Source: an uncultured Clostridia bacterium
GTDB lineage: Bacteria > Bacillota > Clostridia > Oscillospirales > Ruminococcaceae
Direction of reading: 5' to 3'
Length of the DNA: 37,788 bases
Assembly (NCBI GenBank): GCA_944382885.1
Contig: CALWNT010000058.1
Location: 1 to 37,788, forward strand
In this document: positions 8,176 to 15,782 of the stretch, one piece after another
Layout: the number at the start of each line of letters is the position of its first letter
How positions within the stretch are numbered: the stretch's first letter is position 1
The notes under the pieces: model-generated
Databases searched by the model: none
Seen by the model: only the letters and a program-made list of their open reading frames with translations
Told to the model about the DNA's origin: nothing
Position numbers and translations under genes: made by a program

Positions 8176-9894
8176 TTATTTTTCTATTTTTTTGCCATCC
8201 AGAGACCCCGACCATGTGATTCCCTGCCGAATCACCCTGTCTTTGGGATAGCTCCCGACAACGATTGAATGCTCTGGAAACGTGTTTTTTAACCGGCTTC
8301 TTGCCCCAACCATACTGTCGTTTCCGATCTTTGCGCCTGAAAATACGTTCACTCTCAGCCCCAGCCATACATGGTCTCCGATGGTAATGCCGCTTCGGGG
8401 GAAACGGTGTCGGGGACGCAGCCAGGCCAGGCGTTCGCATTCGGTATTTTTAATCACCACTTGTGTGGAAATCAAACTTTTTTCCCCTATGGAGATATCC
8501 GAAAAATCTCCGCTGTCTATGGTTAAGTCTACCCCCAAAACCCCTTCTTTTCCAATGGTTACAGTAGAGTTGTCCCCGCACAAAATTTGGAGCCCTTCTG
8601 TTCCCACTGCCAGCGTTCGGTTATCCTCGTCTATAAAAATCGTATTTGAATTCCAAACTTTAATACTTATTTTGCTGGAATACAATATACGGTGTAGGGT
8701 TATTTGGTTGTTCGCACCATGAATACAGATATTAATCGGGTCCTCGGATGCGGTCTTATTTCCAAAACAATCCTGATAAGTTCCGCAAAATTCCTTTAAT
8801 TCGACTGGTTCAAGTACAGGGCATAAATAGTCTTTTTGGGGAACAAACCCAAAACTCCATAAAAAATCCAGCAAATTCGTTTCCACCCGATCGAAGGGAA
8901 GAAACCAAAAATATTGAGTCCTATCCAGATAAGGACTATCCCCCTTTTCTTTGCTGCCCAGTATAATGGAAAGCTCCTCTTTTTCCAGCGGAATGATTTT
9001 CGGGAATCCTAAAGCTGTTAACTGTTCGGCCGTTAACACTTCAGATTTTGGCATGACAACTGTTCTGCCTTCACACTCTTCTAAAATTTTTCGCCGGGTT
9101 TGATTCAGCCATAAACCTTGTATTTCGAAAAACATTTCTTGCTTCTGCTTTTTGAGCCATGCCTCCGGTTGAAACTGATGATTGCAGACACCCTGTAAAG
9201 CGTCGGAAATATAGTGGTAACAGGAACTTGGATAACTCCAGATCGTTTGATAATCGACTGCGATCATTCCCGACGGGAAAGGGACAAACACACCGGAAAG
9301 GTATTTGCGGGCCAGCCGGTAACAACGGGTATAAAACTTATTTTGCTTTTGCAGGTTTTCATAATTCGGGACTAATTTTAATCGGTTGTCTTTAGAAACG
9401 TATTGCAGGACATGCTCGTTTTCCAAGACAATGATTTTTTTACCCGGAAAACTTTCGGTTAATGCCAAAGCGAAGGATTTTATTTCCGTTTCCAGTTCTT
9501 CTTCGCTCCAAAGGCACGGATCGACTATTTTAGAGGATAATACTCCACCCGCATTTTTTAAGATTTCTTCCCGATGTGGCTGAGTAAAATTAGAAACCGT
9601 TAAACGGAATTTTTCACCATTTGATAACTCGAATTCTTCAAAATGCATCCTCGCATCTATAAAATCAAGGAGAATATATTCCGCTTCCTTACATCCGGCT
9701 GCGTTTCCAAGCTCGAACGCGACCATACTGTCCGCGTATTCGCCTGCATCCGGTTCAAATAAGGTTAAGCTTTTATTCCAGTTTCCCCCATAAGAAAAGG
9801 GAGAAATATTAGTGATTCTCAGCTCATTTTTTACTCCTTTCTGAAACTTAATTGCGTCGTCCAATACTTTCGCGCCAAAGGTCATACACTTCAT
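8176..9894 (-). CDS. SGNH-like / Rossmann-like / left-handed beta-helix protein, paralogue 1 (O-acyltransferase-like)
   Basis: 572 residues in three parts. The N-terminal part (about 1-290) resembles DUF6270/SGNH-like modules of capsule loci (TFGAKVLDD near the start, LLDFIDAR). A middle alpha/beta part (about 290-370) follows, then a left-handed beta-helix of hexapeptide repeats (ITIGDHVWLG, KIGNDSMVGARS, IVVGSYPKD). It is a paralogue of the next two upstream genes and probably modifies the glycan, for example by O-acetylation. Unlike them it lacks the DGH(N/A)I motif that carries the usual acetyltransferase His; the corresponding stretch reads NTECERLAW. It may be inactive, use another residue (HRF follows), or bind only. 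Start 3 nt after the previous stop, behind GGAGAGGG. Confidence 0.65.
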   Translation of the reverse strand: MKCMTFGAKVLDDAIKFQKGVKNELRITNISPFSYGGNWNKSLTLFEPDAGEYADSMVAFELGNAAGCKEAEYILLDFIDARMHFEEFELSNGEKFRLTVSNFTQPHREEILKNAGGVLSSKIVDPCLWSEEELETEIKSFALALTESFPGKKIIVLENEHVLQYVSKDNRLKLVPNYENLQKQNKFYTRCYRLARKYLSGVFVPFPSGMIAVDYQTIWSYPSSCYHYISDALQGVCNHQFQPEAWLKKQKQEMFFEIQGLWLNQTRRKILEECEGRTVVMPKSEVLTAEQLTALGFPKIIPLEKEELSIILGSKEKGDSPYLDRTQYFWFLPFDRVETNLLDFLWSFGFVPQKDYLCPVLEPVELKEFCGTYQDCFGNKTASEDPINICIHGANNQITLHRILYSSKISIKVWNSNTIFIDEDNRTLAVGTEGLQILCGDNSTVTIGKEGVLGVDLTIDSGDFSDISIGEKSLISTQVVIKNTECERLAWLRPRHRFPRSGITIGDHVWLGLRVNVFSGAKIGNDSMVGARSRLKNTFPEHSIVVGSYPKDRVIRQGITWSGSLDGKKIEK

Positions 9895-9897
9895 TTT

Positions 9898-11718
9898 CTA
9901 TCCCTCTCCTTCCTTTGTTTTTTGTAAAAATTCCCGGTCTATGTTTGCTTCTTCTGAAAAAAGGTCTGTTACGAATGGATTGCGTGTCCAAGCAACGTCT
10001 TTTTTCACGGTTTTCGCAGGAGAGCCGACGATAATTGCATTATTTGGATGTTTTTCCTTTACCATTGATCGCGCTCCTATAATAGAGCCCGCGCCGATAT
10101 CCGTACCTGCCAGCAGCACCGTCTCATAACCGACCCATACATGTCCCGCTAAATGAATCGTAGTTTTCGGAGTGTCTATTACCTCTTTGGTAAAATTTAT
10201 GCATCTTCCGGTCTGTAAATCTTGAATATTGTGCCCATCTCCGCTTTGAATATAAATTTTATTGGAAAACATACAGTCCCTGTCAATAATGATAGTTGAC
10301 AAATAGGTTGCTCTAATTGTATTATTATCAGCAAATGTTGTATCCTGTCCAATAAATAGTTCAGATCCCGGATTTAATCCAATACTCAATCGAGCAGGCC
10401 GTACATTGTTTTCTATAACAAGCTTTGTTTGTTCATAAATACCTGCTGATATTTGATATGGCTGAAGAGTTCCTCCACCTATCGAAACAAAACAGGCATT
10501 TCCTTGTAAATGCAGTACGATTCCTCGTTTTACCGTGACAACATTATGATACACATCGCTGTAACTGCCGGTAAACTGAGATAGATTTATTGTTTCATGC
10601 TTTGGCGTAAGGATATCGGCGGGATAAGTATATCCATGCTGAAACATTCTTTTCAGCATATTGTCCTGGGCAAACAGATGGGGGAAAACAAGGACATATT
10701 CCTCGCTTTTATCCTGTATTTTTTCTATTAGACTGTCATTCCACGGCATTTGATAGGAGTAAGGAACCACTGCGTAAACATACCTTGCGAATTCAGGAAA
10801 ATCTTCTAATACCTCTGAACTGCCGAACAAAATGACAGATCGGCCTTTACCTGTTTTTTGATATTGCTCGATTAAATTGGGGAAGACGAGACGGTCTATC
10901 TTTATCTGCATTTGGTGCATATAAGCCCTGCGCAGTTCTTCTGCCTTTTGAGAGTCAAATTTTGTTTCTATATTCGCCAGGAGATAAGAATAATATTCTT
11001 CAATATAATTTTGCGGTTCTTGATTCGAGCTGTTCTGTCCCCCTACAAAAATATCCACCTTCGGGATCAGGGAACAGTTTGGGCTTCTTTTTTTGAGCAG
11101 AGCAATACATTTTTCCGCAAGAGTATTTTTGAGGCCGGTTTCTCTCAGATTCGCGGAAAAAACAATCTGGTTTTTTTCGATTCTCTGATATGGCAGATAG
11201 GCCTCTGACACCAATAGTTGTCCTGATTTTTCCGTAGAAACGGAATCGAGCCAATCCATAAATTGGTTCATTTCAACTTCCAACTGTGTTTCGTTCCAGT
11301 TTAATGGTTCAATTAGATTTTTGCTGGTAAGTTTACCGTGAAGTTCTTCCAGTTTGGAAACAATACCTGGTTCATATTCTTCTAAAATTTCACTCTGGGT
11401 AATGCGTACTTTCGTATGGTCCGAAAAACAAAATTCAGAGATGGGACGCCACACGTCTAAAAAATCCAAACAGAAAAAATCGATTTTTAAATGTCTTAAT
11501 TTTTCAGACAAACTGTCTCCGAAATGATAACAAAGCATGTCGGATAGATAAGAAGATTTTTCTTTAATCATATCAAAATCCAGAATATCTCCTTGAGATT
11601 GGCTGTTACACCACAAAACAAAAGGGGATACTCTGGTGATTCTCAATTCATTTTGATGTTTACCTGACGCAACAATCGCTTTATCTATCACACTTGTCCC
11701 AAATGTAACAAATTTCAT
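9898..11718 (-). CDS. SGNH-like / Rossmann-like / left-handed beta-helix protein, paralogue 2 (O-acyltransferase-like)
   Basis: 606 residues from the ATG at 11718, chosen because GGAG sits 4 nt upstream and MKFVTFGTSV aligns with the start of paralogue 1. Three parts: an N-terminal DUF6270/SGNH-like module (FGTSVIDKA; CLDFLDVWR), a middle alpha/beta module (about 300-375, beginning RSVILFGSSE), and a left-handed beta-helix C-terminus. The last has an intact acetyltransferase pattern: SGDGHNIQD with the likely catalytic His, then HVWVGYETVLL, IIGARSMV and VGSPAKTVKKDVAW. This suggests an acetyl-CoA-dependent O-acetyltransferase on the glycan or its precursor. It starts one base after the stop of paralogue 3, so expression is coupled. 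Confidence 0.7.
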   Translation of the reverse strand: MKFVTFGTSVIDKAIVASGKHQNELRITRVSPFVLWCNSQSQGDILDFDMIKEKSSYLSDMLCYHFGDSLSEKLRHLKIDFFCLDFLDVWRPISEFCFSDHTKVRITQSEILEEYEPGIVSKLEELHGKLTSKNLIEPLNWNETQLEVEMNQFMDWLDSVSTEKSGQLLVSEAYLPYQRIEKNQIVFSANLRETGLKNTLAEKCIALLKKRSPNCSLIPKVDIFVGGQNSSNQEPQNYIEEYYSYLLANIETKFDSQKAEELRRAYMHQMQIKIDRLVFPNLIEQYQKTGKGRSVILFGSSEVLEDFPEFARYVYAVVPYSYQMPWNDSLIEKIQDKSEEYVLVFPHLFAQDNMLKRMFQHGYTYPADILTPKHETINLSQFTGSYSDVYHNVVTVKRGIVLHLQGNACFVSIGGGTLQPYQISAGIYEQTKLVIENNVRPARLSIGLNPGSELFIGQDTTFADNNTIRATYLSTIIIDRDCMFSNKIYIQSGDGHNIQDLQTGRCINFTKEVIDTPKTTIHLAGHVWVGYETVLLAGTDIGAGSIIGARSMVKEKHPNNAIIVGSPAKTVKKDVAWTRNPFVTDLFSEEANIDREFLQKTKEGEG

Positions 11719-11719
11719 A

Positions 11720-13486
11720 TTACTCCTCAACTTCCACTGCCGGGAAACCGGCCAAGAAACTTTTTTCATGCTGAAACACCTTGTTTACAAAAGATTCCGC
11801 CTCAACCATACACCCTGACGGAATTTGGCTGCCGGACAAGACAAAAGCGTGTTTTCCGATACGAACCCGGTCGCCCAAAAGGATTTTGTGTTTTTGAGGG
11901 TTTGTATTGGTCAGATTATAGTTGATATTCTGATTGGTATTCAAATCAAAAATGGCATGTCCGTCGCCGTTAAACAGTAAGGAGTTATCCTCCAACACAC
12001 AATTCTTCCCCATTTGCATTTGAAAGAAAAACGAGTTTCTTAAATGGAAATTACTTCCTAAATAGGTGTTTTCACCAAAATACGCAGAAGAACCGTCATA
12101 ACAGGTGGAGTGAAAACGTTTTTCTCCCGTTTGTATTCCATCTTCCATTTTTATATCAGTTTCATGCATCAGCAGAAAAAAACTGTTTGGTGAAATTTTT
12201 CCGCTGCCAATAGAAACTCTGGTACCGCAGCCGGCAAGTTTAATGGTAATAGGTGTTTTGACATCCAGTTGATTGCCGTAAAAATCTTCATAATTTCCAT
12301 AAAAATCTTTTAGTTCAATAAGTGGGTGATTGATGCAGTAATAACCGGTATTAAAACCATATCCCATTTCCCACAAGGTTCTTAAAATATGATTTTGAGC
12401 ATATAGGCGGGTGACTACAACCATATACTTTTCGTTCTGCCAGGCATAGGGAGAAAGTTGTTCCTTTACTGATTCAACCGTCGTCATTTCATCGAAATAG
12501 ATGCTTTGAAATACTTCTAAACCATATTTTTTCTTCAGCAGATAAGAAAAAGTCTCGACCTCTCCTACAACGATGATTTTTCTGTTCCTGTATCTGGAAT
12601 AGGTCAAGTCCACAATAGACTTTAACAAAAGCTCTTTTAATTCGATTTCATTTTTTAGATTATGTCTGTTTAAAATATTAGCCGCCTGTTCCGAAGAATA
12701 TTCATTTTTATAAATAGCTGTCAAACACTGATTGATGTAGTCATAGTAAGAAAAATTATAATGGAACATATTGGCGGGCTTTGTCTTTTCGTTTCCGTAC
12801 AGAGCCTTCGTTTTAGAAATCGTAACACAGTTGCAGTATCGCTTGAAGTATGTTACACATAAATCATAAAAATGATTATATTGATTTACCAGTGCTACTT
12901 GGGATAACACACCGAATCGCTCAAGTTTGTCAAAATATTGATAAATATTCTGTCCCTCCAGCAAAACTACTTGTTTTCCGGAAAATTCCCTTTTCAGTTT
13001 TTCGCAGTAACGTTTGATTTCGTTTTCCAATTTTTCTTCAGGCCATGTCAATGGGTTACTTCTGGTTTCACTTATGATTTTTGCTGAGAATACTTTTTCC
13101 AGATACTGCTTTATGGCAGTTTCCTGTTTTTGTATTTCAGAATCCCAGGTAAGGCGATAGACGGTGCCATTATCAAATTCCAGTTCATAGATAAAATTTC
13201 TCATACACAGCATGTCCAACACAATCATATCGCTGTTGAACTGTTTGACATAGGAATAAACTTGTTTACAAAAATCCAAATAGAAAATTTTGTCTTTATA
13301 TTTGTTCCCCAGCGTAATTTCGGGTAATGCCATACTTTGACACAGTTGTTCCTGAGTTTCGTCACAGGTATAAGCGAAAGGAGATTTTTCTACAACACGA
13401 GCATCAAGAACAAAATCCTTTTTTCTATATTCTATTGCGTCTGAAGCAATTTGGGTGCCTAATACAGAGATATGAATTTGTCTCAT
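11720..13486 (-). CDS. SGNH-like / Rossmann-like / left-handed beta-helix protein, paralogue 3 (O-acyltransferase-like)
   Basis: 588 residues. The N-terminal module is the most divergent of the three (VLGTQIASDA; IVLDMLCMRN), followed by the alpha/beta module (RNRKIIVVGEVETF, about 310) and a beta-helix with NGDGHAIFD (probable catalytic His), LLGDRVRIGKH and FLAGFPAVEVE. The conserved linker FYGNYEDFYGN has counterparts in the other two paralogues (TGSYSDVYHN, CGTYQDCFGN). The start codon directly follows the aldolase stop (TAAATG), so translation is coupled. Role inferred as O-acetylation or related modification; whether the SGNH-like part has esterase or transferase activity cannot be told. 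Confidence 0.68.
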   Translation of the reverse strand: MRQIHISVLGTQIASDAIEYRKKDFVLDARVVEKSPFAYTCDETQEQLCQSMALPEITLGNKYKDKIFYLDFCKQVYSYVKQFNSDMIVLDMLCMRNFIYELEFDNGTVYRLTWDSEIQKQETAIKQYLEKVFSAKIISETRSNPLTWPEEKLENEIKRYCEKLKREFSGKQVVLLEGQNIYQYFDKLERFGVLSQVALVNQYNHFYDLCVTYFKRYCNCVTISKTKALYGNEKTKPANMFHYNFSYYDYINQCLTAIYKNEYSSEQAANILNRHNLKNEIELKELLLKSIVDLTYSRYRNRKIIVVGEVETFSYLLKKKYGLEVFQSIYFDEMTTVESVKEQLSPYAWQNEKYMVVVTRLYAQNHILRTLWEMGYGFNTGYYCINHPLIELKDFYGNYEDFYGNQLDVKTPITIKLAGCGTRVSIGSGKISPNSFFLLMHETDIKMEDGIQTGEKRFHSTCYDGSSAYFGENTYLGSNFHLRNSFFFQMQMGKNCVLEDNSLLFNGDGHAIFDLNTNQNINYNLTNTNPQKHKILLGDRVRIGKHAFVLSGSQIPSGCMVEAESFVNKVFQHEKSFLAGFPAVEVEE

Positions 13487-15109
13487 TTATTGGTTTTTCG
13501 CCTCTTTTCTGGATTTGTGATACATGCTTTCCGTTAAGAACGAAACGCGACATTTATATTTCAGTGAATGAATATATTCTTCCAACATTTGCGAAATTTC
13601 TCTATTGATAGCGTCAAATTCGTTAATATGTCTGTCATTTTGGAAAAAATCATTGATATAGTTGTTGTCAAGCTCTTTATTGAATCCGTCAAAGCCGGCA
13701 AGACAAATCTCTTCTACACCAATGCGCCTTAATAAATACAGCAGCATCATAGTAGAATTTTCAAAATACTGATATTGTGTATTGATTAAATCGTAATAAT
13801 TAACAACGTAATCATTCTCGTTATCAGGAGATATATTGGAAACAACAATACAAGGTTTGTTGGCTCTCTCTGCAGCAAAATTAAAGTATCTTTTCTTATT
13901 TCCATAAAAAGTAATATCAGCTCTGGGATCAACAAAATTTACACTAATTGTGTAAACATCATTTTCTTGAGCATATACATCTATTTTTTCCTTGTTATTT
14001 TTGATACTATTCCCAGGAACGATGACAAGCACTTTTTTATTTCCAATCAAATTTTTTAAAGTTTTGATGGTTTCCATGTCGTCAATTTTTGTGGCGGTAT
14101 ATTCTACATAAAGTTTTTCGATATTATCATAATCATAGCGTTGTCTCAACTGTGGATCGATCATAGAAATAAGGTTTTTAATATCTCTAGATTGTAAACG
14201 GAATTTTGAAGTTAAATAAATGATATTATTAGGATGACTTTGATAAATACCTGCCATTAAGGATGGAATGGAATATCCCCATTGATAACTTTCCTTGTAG
14301 GGGTAAATATAATCGTCAATTAAATCGCAGATCAAATTAAATTCATAATCCATTCCTTGTTTTCTTACCAGATAATCAATCAGTAACTCAGTATTTAAAT
14401 TTCCCGCTACTTTTCCCATACCGTTTAAGGTCGCGTCAATGATAATATCTCTTTTTCCGTATGCGATAGAAATCATTTCCTGTGCCAGAGAGAAAGACAA
14501 TTGATAATTGTTATGGGAGTGAAAATCGATGCAAATGTCTTTTAGCAGATTGTTATTTATAAGATTAAAAATGTTGGATAAATCATCTGCATACATTGCA
14601 CCGTAAGTATCCACAATGCCAAATCCGAATGGTTCTACTTCGTTTACCATTTCAATAACTTCCAGCATTTCCTTATCGGTATAGGATAAAGAGTTAACTC
14701 CTTGGATAAATAACTTGTATCCTCTGTCCTTGACAATATGTAAACACCGTATAATTTCATTTTTTTCATTTAAGAAATTTTTTTTAGTAAATCCGACACG
14801 AATTCCCTCTATAGAACGCCCATCATGTGGTTTTAGGGTATCAAAATCGAACATACCGAAATCTACAAAAGCAACATACATTGCATCGCTGGATTTATCC
14901 ACAAATGGAATAATCTGTTCAACATCTGTAAAAAAGGTGCTGTTGCCCTGGTAGTTTACATTTCTCCAATCTCTCAAGAAACCTATTTCAATAATGTCAA
15001 TTTTGGCTGCTGCCAACTTATAAGACATTTCTTTGATATAGGAATCTTCAAATGCACAATCGATAATTCTGCCACCGTCTCTTAGTGTACAGTCCAATAC
15101 CCGTACCAT
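13487..15109 (-). CDS. DRE-TIM (HMGL/DmpG-like) aldolase fused to an unassigned C-terminal domain
   Basis: 540 residues, two domains. Residues 1 to about 310 are a DRE-TIM metallolyase barrel like HMG-CoA lyase and 4-hydroxy-2-oxovalerate aldolase: LDCTLRDGG with R10 and metal-binding D11, HSHNN with metal ligands H197 and H199, and DATLNGMGKVAGN (225-237). Such enzymes make or break bonds next to pyruvate-type enolates. Residues about 355-540 form a separate domain starting KKVLVIVPGNSI and including CLAGFDGFN; this resembles the GPS motif region of MptE/DUF115- and GT42-like proteins. It lies between a CMP-sugar-acid synthetase and the SGNH/LbH genes, so it probably makes the carbon skeleton of an ulosonic acid in place of NeuB or KdsA. 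Substrate unknown. Confidence 0.75.
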   Translation of the reverse strand: MVRVLDCTLRDGGRIIDCAFEDSYIKEMSYKLAAAKIDIIEIGFLRDWRNVNYQGNSTFFTDVEQIIPFVDKSSDAMYVAFVDFGMFDFDTLKPHDGRSIEGIRVGFTKKNFLNEKNEIIRCLHIVKDRGYKLFIQGVNSLSYTDKEMLEVIEMVNEVEPFGFGIVDTYGAMYADDLSNIFNLINNNLLKDICIDFHSHNNYQLSFSLAQEMISIAYGKRDIIIDATLNGMGKVAGNLNTELLIDYLVRKQGMDYEFNLICDLIDDYIYPYKESYQWGYSIPSLMAGIYQSHPNNIIYLTSKFRLQSRDIKNLISMIDPQLRQRYDYDNIEKLYVEYTATKIDDMETIKTLKNLIGNKKVLVIVPGNSIKNNKEKIDVYAQENDVYTISVNFVDPRADITFYGNKKRYFNFAAERANKPCIVVSNISPDNENDYVVNYYDLINTQYQYFENSTMMLLYLLRRIGVEEICLAGFDGFNKELDNNYINDFFQNDRHINEFDAINREISQMLEEYIHSLKYKCRVSFLTESMYHKSRKEAKNQ

Positions 15110-15125
15110 GTTAGAATCCCTCCCC

Positions 15126-15782
15126 TTACGATTTACGCTTTTTTAAATATGCCGCTACTGCCTGAGCAAATTCAAAATCCTCTCGAGTGTCAATATCCAC
15201 AGCCTCAAACTGGTCAATTTCATAAATATAAGGCTTGTCACCGATCCTTTGGTGAAGTTTTTGAAATACCTCTTTTGTGAAAATAAAGAACGCCCCTGTT
15301 TCCATATAAATTGGTTCCAAGTCTTGTGTACGCACAATGTTTTTCATATCATAATTAAATGGTTTTCCTTGATACCACATATAATCTTGTAATACCACCG
15401 CACTGAAAGCGGAGTCGTATTCTCCGCTGGTTACTTTAGCCAGTGCGTTTTTAATTGATTCCGCTTTGGTGAACGGCTGTGTAACATGTGTAATGATATA
15501 AATATCAGCATCTACATCATTTACAAAGGCTTCGATAATATCCAAACCTTTTACCATAAATCCATCTAAGCGGGCATCTCTTTTCAAAAATTTTATCCCC
15601 TGGGGAATATATGGGATAATTGCTTCGTCGCTGCAATAAACATATTTTTCATCAATTTCGTCTATTTTGCTGACGGTTTCAAATAAATATTCACAAACTG
15701 GTTTTCCGTCCAGATCCATCAGGTTTTTTCCAGGAAGTCTTTGATTATTTAATTTGATTGGTATAAACAATGCTACTTTCAT
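15126..15782 (-). CDS. acylneuraminate/KDO-type cytidylyltransferase (CMP-sugar-acid synthetase)
   Basis: Probably activates a 3-deoxy-ulosonic or nonulosonic acid with CTP to give the CMP-sugar; cytosolic. The 218 residues fit the NeuA/NeuA-like family. The nucleotide-binding start is FIPIKLNNQRLPGKNL (family pattern IPA-x-SKRIPGKN), followed by YCSDEAIIPY, ITHVTQPF and a C-terminal VDIDTREDFEFA. The lysine/arginine-rich signature is slightly unusual (KLNNQR rather than RGGSKR). The previous gene's stop abuts its ATG and the aldolase follows 16 nt later. No sialic acid synthase is present, so the substrate is likely not ordinary Neu5Ac. Confidence 0.85.
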   Translation of the reverse strand: MKVALFIPIKLNNQRLPGKNLMDLDGKPVCEYLFETVSKIDEIDEKYVYCSDEAIIPYIPQGIKFLKRDARLDGFMVKGLDIIEAFVNDVDADIYIITHVTQPFTKAESIKNALAKVTSGEYDSAFSAVVLQDYMWYQGKPFNYDMKNIVRTQDLEPIYMETGAFFIFTKEVFQKLHQRIGDKPYIYEIDQFEAVDIDTREDFEFAQAVAAYLKKRKS

